DNA from: Cytophagales bacterium
GTDB taxonomy: Bacteria > Bacteroidota > Bacteroidia > Cytophagales > Cytophagaceae
Direction of reading: 5' to 3'
Assembly: GCA_013297765.1 (NCBI GenBank)
Contig: JAAFID010000007.1
Coordinates: 1 to 46,225 of the forward strand
DNA length: 46,225 nt
In this document: positions 1 through 11,400 of the stretch, one piece after another
How the letters are laid out: each line of letters starts with the position of its first letter
Position numbering within the stretch: the first letter of the stretch is position 1
Translations under genes and position numbers: made by a program
The notes under the pieces: model-generated
What the model was told of the DNA's origin: nothing
The model's database searches: none
The model's input: the letters and a program-made list of their open reading frames with translations, nothing else

Positions 1-246
1 ATTTTTAAAATTTATCCAAATCCTGTTAATGAAACAATCTACATAGAAGCCGATATGATGTATATTAATAATAGTACTATCCAAATATATAATACTACTG
101 GCAAAATACTACTGGCAAATACGATTTTGTATCAATACGAAAATAACAAAATATCTTTAGATGCCCACCAACTTTCACAAGGCTTATATGTAATCAAAAT
201 CAACACCGATAAGGGGTATGCTTTGTACCCGTTTAGCAAACAATAA
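1..246 (+). CDS. C-terminal fragment of a T9SS type A sorting domain protein (5' end outside window)
   Basis: Frame 1 is open from base 1: IFKIYPNPVNETIYIEA...LSQGLYVIKINTDKGYALYPFSKQ. YPNPV...GLYVIKI is the typical T9SS C-terminal sorting domain pattern. Confidence 0.8.
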   Translation: MFKIYPNPVNETIYIEADMMYINNSTIQIYNTTGKILLANTILYQYENNKISLDAHQLSQGLYVIKINTDKGYALYPFSKQ

Positions 247-271
247 TCACCAACAATTAAACTAAACTCTA

Positions 272-1885
272 ATGAAATCACACAAACTTGAATTTAAATC
301 ATTACTCGCACTTGCTACCATTGTATTTTGTAGTTTTATACAATCAGCATTTGCACAAACACTTCCTAGTGGATACGTACACGAAAAAGTTACTTCTACA
401 GAATTGCCTACAGCACTTGCTTTTACACCAGATGGCAGAGTAATAGTTTGTTCATCCGTAGGTGGCAAAGGTATCGCCGTAATAGTGAATAAAGATGGTT
501 CTACAACTCCCTTTTTTACTATTCCTAAAACCTACACCAATAAAGAAAAAGGACTAGTCGGATTAGCTTTTGACCCAGATTTTTCATCTAATGGATATGT
601 ATATATATACTATACTGCTGATTTATCTGCAAATGGAGATCAAAATTCTACTTGTCAAAATACCATAGCAAGAATAACTGCTAAAGATTATGTTGCAGAT
701 AATGCAACGCTTACACCATTATTGAAGTTGCACATCAACCCTAAATTTATCATTCAACCAAATCATGATGGAGGTACACTAGCATTTGGTCCTGATGGAA
801 AGTTGTATGCAGCAAGCGGAGATATGGATTTATGGTGCAGTAACAAATGTATTAGTGGACCTAATGCTGGAAGTTGTAATTGCGGACCTACTTGGATTCA
901 ACCAACCTACTCACAAGATACAGCATTGTTTACTGGCAAAATACTCAGGATCAATAAAGACGGTAGTGCACCTACAGACAACCCATTCTATAAGGTAGGA
1001 AGCACCAATGCTAGAAATTATTTATTTGCATTAGGTGTAAGAAATCCTTATACCATGCACTTTAAAAAAGGAACATCACAATTGTGGATTAATGATGTAG
1101 GCTCTAATGGAAATAATAAAAAAGAAGAAATTAATATGATAGATGTTTCAAATCCAAAATCCCTAGTTGGGAAAAATCTTGGATTTAACAATGGCACAAC
1201 TGAAACATCAGATGGCACTGCACCTAGTACAGAAGGTTTCTTTGATGTAAATGATGACCCGACATTTAAAACATTTACTCAACCTGTACAAGTTTATCCT
1301 GCTAGTGAGGGATGTGCTATTTCAGGTGGTACTTTTTATGATTCTAAAACACCTACATTTGAAAGTAAATACATTGGAAAATATTTTTATATGGATTTTT
1401 GCCAAGGATGGATTAAATACATGGATGCAGACGGAAAAAATATCAATACTTTTGCTACAGGTCTAGCAGGTGGCGGTAGTGGATTTGGGTCTATTTGTAT
1501 AGAAGAAGCACCTGACGGAAATATGTATCACCTTGTAAGAAGTAAAACCGCTGGTGTGAGTGGTCTATACAGAATTAAAGGGCCAGTAGTAGCTGCTGGC
1601 ACAGATGGTTCAGTATCTCAAAATAAATATGCCTTTTCTATCCACCCAAATCCTGCAAATAACAACAATAAACTTAACTATCACTTCAATGCCCAATACA
1701 GCGAAACTGGTAAAATACAGTTTGTAGATTTGATGGGTAAAGTACGAAAAACTGTAGAAATTAAATTTGAGCAAGGATTTAATGATCACATGATTGACGA
1801 CATCTCTGATTTACAAAAAGGAGTATATATGGTTAATTTCTCTACCCCAAATGCCAAAGCAACTAAAAAATTAGTAGTAGAATAA
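272..1885 (+). CDS. PQQ-dependent sugar (glucose/sorbosone) dehydrogenase-like secreted protein with T9SS C-terminal domain
   Basis: Signal peptide; LPTALAFTPDGRVIV, GLVGLAFDPDF, HDGGTLAFGPDGKLYAASGD, GKILRINKDGSAP, NYLFALGVRNPY motifs of the sugar dehydrogenase beta-propeller; C-terminal SIHPNPANNNNKLNY...GVYMVNFSTPNAKATKKLVVE. Confidence 0.85.
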   Translation: MKSHKLEFKSLLALATIVFCSFIQSAFAQTLPSGYVHEKVTSTELPTALAFTPDGRVIVCSSVGGKGIAVIVNKDGSTTPFFTIPKTYTNKEKGLVGLAFDPDFSSNGYVYIYYTADLSANGDQNSTCQNTIARITAKDYVADNATLTPLLKLHINPKFIIQPNHDGGTLAFGPDGKLYAASGDMDLWCSNKCISGPNAGSCNCGPTWIQPTYSQDTALFTGKILRINKDGSAPTDNPFYKVGSTNARNYLFALGVRNPYTMHFKKGTSQLWINDVGSNGNNKKEEINMIDVSNPKSLVGKNLGFNNGTTETSDGTAPSTEGFFDVNDDPTFKTFTQPVQVYPASEGCAISGGTFYDSKTPTFESKYIGKYFYMDFCQGWIKYMDADGKNINTFATGLAGGGSGFGSICIEEAPDGNMYHLVRSKTAGVSGLYRIKGPVVAAGTDGSVSQNKYAFSIHPNPANNNNKLNYHFNAQYSETGKIQFVDLMGKVRKTVEIKFEQGFNDHMIDDISDLQKGVYMVNFSTPNAKATKKLVVE

Positions 1886-1950
1886 TTGAGTAGATGTATT
1901 TGAGAGATTTAGTGCTAAAAGAAGTTAGCGGGATTATACAATAACTACAA

Positions 1951-1985
1951 AAAAGCCTCGAAAGATTTTTCTTTCGAGGCTTTTT
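1951..1985 (+). terminator. Rho-independent terminator
   Basis: Perfect 10-bp stem gcctcgaaag (1955-1964)/ctttcgaggc (1971-1980), 6-nt loop, preceded by A-run and followed by ttttt. Confidence 0.85.
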
Positions 1986-2337
1986 ATTGCGAAATGTAAA
2001 ATTTACTCAATCATACTACTTCCTTTGCTACTGCAGTACTTGCCTCAAAAATATATTACCTTCTTTATTATGAATTTCGGTTTGCATTGACAATGTTTAT
2101 TCTCAGGTTTGCTTCCAAATTGTCAAACAATAAAAAATAACAAAGTGAATGATAAGTGGCAATATTGCCGATCTAAAAAAACAATGCTAATCTATGGCGT
2201 ATTGATTTTCAGGTAGATGAAGACGTTTGGCAAGGAACAACTAAGTCTAGAAACCTTTTCCATTGCCTTCGCCATTTCTAACTAGAATTTATTAATTTTG
2301 AATTCTAACATCAGAACTGTAGGGAAGATCTCTAAAC

Positions 2338-2691
2338 ATGAATATGCAAATACAAGTATTAAAATCGAAATTACATAGAGTAAAAGTTACTCAGGCAGAG
2401 TTGAATTATGTGGGCAGTATCACCATCGACGAGGCGTTGATGGAGGCTGCCAATATTATAGAAAATGAAAAGGTACAGATAGTAAACATCAACAATGGTG
2501 AGCGGTTTGAAACTTACGTAATTAAAGGCGAACGCAATACGGGTACTATTTGTCTTAATGGCCCTGCGGCTCGCAAAGTGCAGGTAGGCGACATTATTAT
2601 TGTAATTGCTTATGCCACTATGGATTTTGAATTGGCAAAAACTTGGAAACCATTTTTGGTTTTTCCCGATGCACAAAACAGATTGCAATAG
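2338..2691 (+). CDS. panD: Aspartate 1-decarboxylase
   Basis: 117 aa; [23 protein letters not shown] (Gly-Ser self-cleavage site), [34 protein letters not shown]. Confidence 0.95.
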   Translation: MNMQIQVLKSKLHRVKVTQAELNYVGSITIDEALMEAANIIENEKVQIVNINNGERFETYVIKGERNTGTICLNGPAARKVQVGDIIIVIAYATMDFELAKTWKPFLVFPDAQNRLQ

Positions 2692-2717
2692 TATTTGGGC
2701 AATTATTTTTTTAAACT

Positions 2718-3737
2718 TTGACGATGAAATTGGTAAAAAATATTTTCAAAATAGGCATTCCATTGCTATTGGCAGGTGCATTGCTATGGTATGTACTGCA
2801 AAAAATAGACTTGCACGAGCTATTGCAAAAACTTGCTAAGGCAAATTATTATTGGGTTTCTTTGGCCATTTTAATTTCTGTTGTTTCACATGTATTGCGT
2901 GCTGCAAGGTGGCAAATCATGATTGAACCATTAGGGTATTTTCCTAAACTGACCACTACTTTTATGGCCGTGATGATTGGGTATTTTGCCAATATATTTT
3001 TGCCTCGTGCAGGCGAGTTGCTTAGATGTGTAGCCCTGCACCGTAGCGAGCGAGTTCCCGTAAATGCAGCCTTTGGGACAGTAGTCGCCGAGCGGGCTAT
3101 AGATTTTATTTGTTTGCTGGTGCTGGTTGCTCTTTCATTTGTGTTAGAATTTGATCGCTTTTCTGATTTTTTTCACCAGTTTGTTTTGGTAGATAAAGGA
3201 GAAAGTGCCTTAGTAAATATTATAAAAGCATATTGGATAATATTATGTGTTTTTGGTTTGGCTATAGCCGTTGCTGTTGCTATACTTTGGAAAAAAATTC
3301 TTGCTTTAGCAATGGTAAAAAAAGCCATTGTTTTTGTTTCAGGTATATTGCAAGGGGTATTTAGCATTAGAAATTTAAAAAATAGAAATCTGTTTGTGTT
3401 GCAAACCATACTTATTTGGGTGTGCTATTATTTGATGACTTACCTCATGTTTTATGCCTTGCCAGCTACCGCAGGATTGTCTATGGTGGCAGGTTTAGTG
3501 ATATTAATTGTAGGCGGACTGGGTATGTCGGCACCAGTTTCTGGTGGAATAGGGCCATTTCACCTGATGGTGGCAGGAGCATTGGAATTATTTTATGGCT
3601 TGTCGCAAAAAGATGGCATTGCCTACGCTTTTGTGATTCATACTTCGCAAATGGTAATGGTGATTGTACTCGGGGGTATATTTACTATTTTCAATATGAT
3701 GTTGCCTAAGCCAGTAGTAGAAGTTCCCACTGTTTAA
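2718..3737 (+). CDS. Lysylphosphatidylglycerol synthase TM region/UPF0104-type flippase family membrane protein
   Basis: Polytopic; LRAARWQIMIEPLG, GYFANIFLPRAGELLRCVALHR, GTVVAERAIDF, GGLGMSAPVSGGIGPFHLMVAGAL motifs. Confidence 0.85.
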   Translation: MTMKLVKNIFKIGIPLLLAGALLWYVLQKIDLHELLQKLAKANYYWVSLAILISVVSHVLRAARWQIMIEPLGYFPKLTTTFMAVMIGYFANIFLPRAGELLRCVALHRSERVPVNAAFGTVVAERAIDFICLLVLVALSFVLEFDRFSDFFHQFVLVDKGESALVNIIKAYWIILCVFGLAIAVAVAILWKKILALAMVKKAIVFVSGILQGVFSIRNLKNRNLFVLQTILIWVCYYLMTYLMFYALPATAGLSMVAGLVILIVGGLGMSAPVSGGIGPFHLMVAGALELFYGLSQKDGIAYAFVIHTSQMVMVIVLGGIFTIFNMMLPKPVVEVPTV

Positions 3738-3747
3738 TGTTTTTACA

Positions 3748-4227
3748 ATGAATACTTCAAAGAAAATTTTTACAAAGGAGACCATTTTGCCGCAGCTAGA
3801 GCAATGGCGCTGCCAGGGCGATGTGGTATTTACGAATGGTTGTTTTGATATAGTACACTTAGGTCATGTCGATTATTTAGAAAAATCTCGCAATCTAGGG
3901 GTGCGAATGATAGTGGGTTTGAATACAGATGCCTCGGTAAGCAGGCTAAAAGGTCCAGAAAGACCATTGGTAAATGAATATGCTAGAGCAAGAGTGATGG
4001 CGGCATTTGAATTTGTGGATGCTGTCATTTTGTTCGACGAGCCCACGCCATTGGAATTAATTACCTTTTTAAAACCTGACATTTTGGTCAAAGGCGACGA
4101 CTACACCGTCGATAATATTGTTGGTGCAGATGTTGTAATAGCCCACGGCGGTGCGGTAAAAACAATCGCTTTGGTTCAAGGCTATTCTACTACCAGCATG
4201 GTGAATAAAATAAAACAAATGTTGTAA
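3748..4227 (+). CDS. rfaE2: D-glycero-beta-D-manno-heptose 1-phosphate adenylyltransferase (stand-alone nucleotidyltransferase)
   Basis: VFTNGCFDIVHLGHVDYLEKSRNLG (HxGH), VGLNTDASVSRLKGPERP, PDILVKGDDY, YSTTSMVNKI. Confidence 0.92.
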   Translation: MNTSKKIFTKETILPQLEQWRCQGDVVFTNGCFDIVHLGHVDYLEKSRNLGVRMIVGLNTDASVSRLKGPERPLVNEYARARVMAAFEFVDAVILFDEPTPLELITFLKPDILVKGDDYTVDNIVGADVVIAHGGAVKTIALVQGYSTTSMVNKIKQML

Positions 4228-4244
4228 TCTAAAATAGAAAAACT

Positions 4245-4937
4245 ATGATTTTCGTAATTGGTATTGTGACTATGCTCGTGAGCCTTTGGGTGAGCTACAC
4301 GTTGAAAAGTAAGTTTAAAAAATATGCCCAAATACCTTTGGCATCAGGTATTAGTGGGTCAGAGGCAGCACAGGCAATGCTCAAAGACCATGGGATATAC
4401 GATGTGCAAGTAATCTCTGTCGAGGGGCAACTGACCGACCACTACAACCCAGCCGATAAAACAGTAAACTTAAGCCATGACGTATATGCAGGTCGCAATG
4501 CTGCTGCTGTAGCCGTTGCTGCACACGAGTGTGGTCATGCGGTGCAACATGCCCAGGCTTATGCCATGCTAAACCTTCGTTCGGCACTGGTACCTATACA
4601 AAACGTAAGTGCCAATATATTGAATGTAGTAATGATGATATTGATTTTTGGGGGAATGTTTTTGGGCGGCGGTGCTGCCTTGCCTTGGGTATTATTGGTC
4701 ATTATTGGGTGCAATTTGGTGCTTACTTTGTTTGCACTGGTTACACTACCAGTAGAGTTTGATGCCAGCCATAGGGCATTGGTATGGATAGACAAGCGAG
4801 GCGTAGTGACCGCCAGAGAGCATGACATGGCCAAAGATGCCTTGAAATGGGCAGCTATGACTTATGTGGTAGTAGCTATAGGAGCATTGGCTCAATTGCT
4901 ATATTATGTGTCTATGTTTTTGGGTAGAAGAGATTAA
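4245..4937 (+). CDS. Neutral zinc metallopeptidase (YugP-like membrane protein)
   Basis: VAAHECGHAVQHA (HExxH), hydrophobic segments, LPVEFDASHRALVWI typical of the family. Confidence 0.88.
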   Translation: MIFVIGIVTMLVSLWVSYTLKSKFKKYAQIPLASGISGSEAAQAMLKDHGIYDVQVISVEGQLTDHYNPADKTVNLSHDVYAGRNAAAVAVAAHECGHAVQHAQAYAMLNLRSALVPIQNVSANILNVVMMILIFGGMFLGGGAALPWVLLVIIGCNLVLTLFALVTLPVEFDASHRALVWIDKRGVVTAREHDMAKDALKWAAMTYVVVAIGALAQLLYYVSMFLGRRD

Positions 4938-4948
4938 TTTGTTGTGTA

Positions 4949-4997
4949 GATAAATGAGCGATACTATGGTATTAATCCGTAGTGTCGCTCACTTATC
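4949..4997. terminator. Strong hairpin after the metallopeptidase gene, possibly a bidirectional terminator
   Basis: 18-bp arms GATAAATGAGCGATACTA (4949-4966)/TAGTGTCGCTCACTTATC (4980-4997) with one wobble and one mismatch, 13-nt loop. No clear T-tract, so terminator function is uncertain. Confidence 0.5.
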
Positions 4998-5411
4998 AAT
5001 ACTCTTAGTGCTGAGTGCTATTTTAACATGAAGGAAGGTGGGCTATTTTTTTGAAGCTATAAAAAACACATTTTAATTTGAAATATGTTAGAATGCAACT
5101 CATTTCTTTCGGTTTTCAATCAATATAGATGTGTTATTGTAAGAAATATTACATGTAGCTGTGTTTTTTCTATCATTTCTAATTTTATACAATGATTTTA
5201 ATTTATTATTATTTAATATTTGATTTTTAATATTTTGCTATTTTTTTAGTGTTTGTCTTTTAAATTATGGAGCTTGACAATTTAAGAGACAGCACTTAAT
5301 AATCAGCAGTATTTATAATGTTATGTAATTATAGTATTAAAAAAATTACACCTATCCCCTAATCACTCTTTTTTTTGAGTTACTATCAGGATATTTGTAA
5401 CGTATAATAGT

Positions 5412-8400
5412 GTGCAAAATACATTAACAATGAATATAGCAATACGCAATTTCTCAAAAGCAAAAAGTTCCATCATTTTTGGGCTTATCTTTTTTATCTC
5501 TATCATTTTTAGTCAGCAAACTTATGGGCAGTCGTTTTCTCGATTGGCTGTAGGAAACTGGGACAATAACCCAACCAACTTGTGGGCAACTACAGGTGGT
5601 GGTGTTGCAACGAAAACGGTGCCATTGACCGCTGATGATGTGACCATACAAGCAGGCAATACCATCACCTTAAATGCTGGGCAAGCCTATACTTGTAATT
5701 CGTTAGTGGTGACAGGGTCATTGGTTATGGGAGCAGGCTCTAGCCTCACGGTAACTGGCGGTACAGGTGTAACAGGTGCTGGCACTATTAACATGACAGC
5801 CGGTGGAATTATTAATATTGGAGGTACAGGGGGTTTCACTTTTACAGGAACGTTTACGCCAGGTGCGGGTACTATCAATATGAATGGGGCAGCCCAAAGT
5901 ATTCGTGCAGCAACTTACAATAACTTAATATTTGCGGGAAGTGGGGTTAAAACTATTAATGTTGGAACGACAACCATTAGTGGTACATTAACTGGTACGG
6001 CAGGGGTAATTACTACGGGAAGTAACTTGAATATTAATGGCGGTGTAGTAGTAACGGCTGCGACTATGAATGCTACAGCCAATACTGTAACCTATACCAA
6101 TGCTGCGGCAACAAATATATTTCCTGGTGCATACTCTTCTTTAACATTAGCTGCTGGTGGCACAAAAACACTTACTGCCGCTACTACGGTAAATGGAGCT
6201 TTTTCGCTAACTTCCAACTTGAATTGTGCTGGTTTCGACCTTACTTTAGTAGGTGGAACATCTGGTGCTGGTACACTAACTACTGGTGCAAATACAGTAA
6301 CCTATTCGGGAGCTGCACAAAGTGTATTTGCAACAACTTATAACAACATTACTTTTGCTGGTAGCAACAACAAATCACTGCTAGGTGCTGTGACAGTAAG
6401 TGGTACTGCCACAGGTACAGCAGGCAATATTTTGTGTGCAACAAATAATTTGACATTTAATGGAACAGTTTCAGTCGCAGCGGCAACAATTACTACTGGC
6501 CTGAATGTGGTTACCTACAATAGTGCATCTACACAAGATATTTTTTCTGGAACTTATAGTGGTAATCTTGACCTTGCAGGTGCAGGAGCAAAAACATTGA
6601 GAGGTGCTACCACCGTAACAGGCACGTATAGCATGGCTTCTGCATTGAGTTGCGGAGCAAATGCTTTGACTTTGAACGGTACTGTTACCTATACCTCTGG
6701 AGCATTGACTACTGGAGCAAATACAGTAACTTATGGAAGTGCATCAGCCCAAACAGTTATACCGGCTACTTATAGTGGTGCATTAACATTGAATGGGGGA
6801 GGAACAAAATCATTGAGTGCTGCGACTACTGTAAATGGAGCATTTACGCTAACTTCCAACTTGAATTGTGCTGGTTTCGACCTTACTTTAGTAGGTGCAA
6901 CATCTGGTGCTGGTACACTAACTACTGGGGCAAATACTGTTACCTATTCTGCACTTGCCGCCCAAAATGTATTTGCAACAACATACAACAATTTGACATT
7001 TGGCGGCAACAATACCAAAACCCTTTCGGGTGCGGTAATAGTTAATGGAACTAGTACAGTAAACACAGTAACTGTAGCGTGCGCAGCCAATAATTTAGAT
7101 TTGAACGGTGCAGTAAACTGGACAGCAGGAACAATTACGACTACCACAGGCAATGTCACCTATAACAGTGCCTCTGGCCAAGATATCATCCCTGGTACTT
7201 ATTCTTCCAATTTGACAATTTCAGGAGCAGGTGCTAAAACCCTGAGAGGTGCTACTACCGTGACAGGAACGTACAGCATGGCGTCGGCATTAAGTTGTGG
7301 TGTAAATGCATTGACGTTGAATGGAACAGTTACTTATACATCAGGAGCTTTAACAACAGGGGCAAATACAGTAACCTACGGAAGTGCAGCCGCCCAAACA
7401 GTGATACCTGCAACTTATAGCGGTGCGGTAACACTTAGTGGGGCAGGAGCTAAAACTCTTTCTGCTGCTACTACGGTCAATGGTACATTCACCCTTACTT
7501 CTAATTTAGATTGTTTGGGAAATAATTTAATCCTTGGCGGTGGAACTGCTGGAGCTGGTACGCTTACTACTGGTGCAAACACAGTAACTTATTCGGCTGG
7601 TGTAGTTCAATCCATCTATGGAACTACCTATAACAACCTTACACTATCAGGGGCAGCAATTAAGACGTTGGGTGCAGCTACGGTAGTAAATGGTGCTTTG
7701 TTAGTGGGTACTGGTGCTACTTTACAACTAAGTACATTTAATTTTACTGCAAATTCTACTATAGATATTACTGGAACATTGACCGATAATAGTGTTACAG
7801 GTACTAATCTATTTGTAGGTAATGTAAAGGTAAATAGTGGCGGTAATTTTAGCAATACAGGCAATCCGGCTTATACCTTTCAAGGGGGTATTCAAAACGA
7901 TGGTACATTTGCATTGACAGGTACTGGAACAGTAACTTTCAATACATCCTCTCAATCTATCAATGGTATTGGTGCTATGAGTTTTGCAAATGCCACGGTA
8001 CTAATAAATGGTATTACCATAACCAACAGCAACACCAATACCGTAACTATTTCTGCGAGCTTGAATGGTACTAATGCAAGTTCGATATGGGTCAATGCCA
8101 ATGGCTCAAATTTGGTGTATGCCAATGCTACAACCATGTTTGTTGGTGGTGGTTCGCTAGATGCGAGTGCAAATACTAATACTGTAAACTATGGCTTGAA
8201 TGGTGCACAAACTGTTTTAGCTACTACCTATCATAATCTTACGGCCTCAGCTGGTGGTACGAAGACCTTGGCTGGAAATACAACAGTAAACAACAATCTA
8301 GTAGTATCAGCAGGTAATTTAGATTTAGGCACAGTAGCTACTACCTTTTCGGTAAGTGGTAATGCAACATTAGCTTTAGCTTGTAATCTAAATTTCGGAA

Positions 8401-11400
8401 CTATCACCACCAAAACAGTTACTATTGTAGGAGATGTGAGTGGTGCAGGTGCTATCAATACCAACACCTCTTTAGCATTGCATGTATTGAACTTAGGTGG
8501 TGCAAGCAATACCATTGGTGCATTTACTACCTCAGCAGTAGCTAGTGTGGTAAATTATAATAGAGTTGGCAATCAAACGATATTTGCTACGGCAAATTAT
8601 CGAACTTTAAATGTAACAGGAAGTGGCACTAAAACCATTCAAGGTGCAACTACTATCAATAATGACATCACTATTCCTTCTGGAATTACGCTCGCATTAA
8701 ATGCAAATACCCTTACAACTGCTGGCAACATTACCATCAATAATGGTGGTATCCTAGATGTAAATGCAAATGCAACACTAGCCGTAGCCAACACGAGAGT
8801 GATTGCCAATAGTGGAACATTAAGAGTAGTAGGTACACTTGGTAATCCAGCAACTGTTACAAGAAATGCAGCAGGCAATTATTCTATTACCCAAAGTGCT
8901 GTTGGTGCAACCATTCAAGCAAATTTCTTTGCTTTCAATTTCCTCGGTGCAGGTGGTATCGCCATAAGTGATGGAACAATTGATGTTACCAACAATTTTA
9001 GTAACGGTACATTTGCTAGTGGGGTAGGGGCACAGTACTTAAACTTGACTGGTTTAAATTTTTCAGACTTTTCTGCTTCCAATACCGTATTTAATGCTGG
9101 ACCTACTTTTAACGTAACTAGAACATCAGGTACAGGAACGGTGACTTTCCTAGATGCAACTGGAACATTGGCAGGTGAAGTATTTGACAACGACAATGCC
9201 AACCCCGGCACATTGATTAATTGGAGCAACCCAGTAGCAACTTATTATTCACAAGGAACAAATAATTTTAGCCTCCTTACCAATTGGAATAAAGTACCAG
9301 GTGGTGGAGGTGCCAATCCATCGGCAGCTGATTTGACCAATGGTTTGTCCACTTTCATTATTCAAAATACCCATACGGTTACCCTAGATCAAAATATAGA
9401 TGTATTAGCACTAACCGTTGGTGGTGGTACTAGCGGTGCTTTGGTAATAGGTGATGGTACAGATAGAACTTTGCTTTCTCGCCAAGATTTGCAGGTAAAA
9501 GCTGGTGCAAGCATGACCGTTGCTAATATAGATGGTACGCACACTCTAGATATTAGAGGCAACTTTACCAATGCTGGTACTTTCAATATGAGAACCAGTT
9601 TGACCCGTTTTGCAAATACCAATTTCAATGGTACCAACACACAAATATTTGGTCCTTCAACGCCTGTATTTTTTAATGTAGCCTTCAAAACAGGTAGCAA
9701 CACTACAGCAAATGTAGCTCTAGACATAGATGGGAATGTTACTCTAGAGGCTGGTTCTATATTTCAAGATGGCGGACTTACCCATACAGTAGCAGGCGAC
9801 TGGAATGATGGAACGACTGGTGCTATGACAGGAACTGGTACTATTCAATTCAATAGCAATTCTCAATCAGTGGCTTCGGCTTCAACATTTAACAACATTA
9901 CCTTCAATGGTGGTGGTGCTGCCATTACCATTCCTGGAGCCATAACTGCCACAGGAAATTTCTTGGTTACGAATAATACTACGGTATTGGCGAGTGCTAA
10001 TGTGACTCATGCTATTGCTCAAAACTTTACTGTAGATGCAGGAAGTAATTTTAATCATAGTAACGGAACAGTCGATTTTAATGGCACTACAGCACAATCG
10101 ATAGATGGCAGCAATGCAACTTTCTTTGTTGTTAGATTTATCAATGGCGGTGTACCTAACCCAAAAACAATATTAAATAATTTAGTTGCTACTAACCAAC
10201 TTAACATTACAGCCACAGCAGTAGTGAATAGTGCAGGACAAATTGCCACTGCAAATATGGTGGTAGATGGTACTTGTGGTTTTACCAATCAAATCTCTTT
10301 TACAGGTGGCGGCACTATTTCTAAAACAGTTGCAGGTGCAATCAATTTAAGTTCGGCTAACATTATATGTACTGCGGGCAACACTTTTATACAGGTAGGT
10401 AGTAGTGTAACCAGTGCAGGTAACTTTACTATCAATGCAGGAGCACAGTTTATAGTGGATAACAATGCTACGCTTACAGGCGGAGCTGGCAATGTATTTA
10501 CCGCTAACGCTGGTGGCAATTTATATTTAAGAGGCATTAATAATTTCCCTTTTGGATACGGTACATTTAATATTGCAGCAACCTCAACTACTATTTATGA
10601 TGCAGCATTTAACCAAACGGTGCGAGGCGGCCTAAGCATAGGCAATTTAAATTTGAGCAATAATACTAAAACGCTAAGTGGGTCACTTGATATCAATGGA
10701 AACCTAAATTTATCTAATAGTGTTGTTGCAAATTTTAGTGCCTTCTCACATACCATTGCGGGAAATATAAACAATCCTGTAGGTTCTTCTATGACTTCTA
10801 CTAGTACCATTACTTTAGACAATCCTGATGGTGATCAAACGATAGGTGCAGGTGGAACTTATAATTTGGGTACATTGAACTTTACCAGTACCGCCCCTAC
10901 AGCAGTCAGAAACAAATATATCAATACCAATATTACCCTTGCTGGAAGTTTCTCAGCTATCAATTCAGGTGGTACATCTGCACTCATTAATAATGTGTTT
11001 TTGTATGGCAATGTAATTACAGGTCCTGGAGCTGCTTTTGGATTTACTTTAGGTTCAAACGTAAGGTTGCTTACCAGTGGCACTAACACCTTTCAAACTA
11101 CAGTAGCCAGCTTTGGAACAAAGACATTAGATGTTGCGAGTATCGTAAGGTTCAACAATACGACCAATGCTACAGATCAAAGTATTCCATTTGGATTTAG
11201 TTATGGAACCATAGAGCTTCAAGGTGCGGGTGCAGCAGGTGAAACTAATACCAAAACTGCCTTAGGAGCATTGGACATTAATGGAAGTTTCATCAATATA
11301 GCCAATGCTTTTACGTTTATAGATGGTGGCTTTGCCCATACTATTGCTGGCGATTGGAGTGTTTTTGCTGGTGCATATCCTGCTCCTACCTCTACCATTA

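Noticed and set aside
5374-5397. TTTG...gatatttg as a promoter for the giant gene
   Set aside because: Spacing is only about 12 bp and the -7 element mismatches TAnnTTTG; not convincing.
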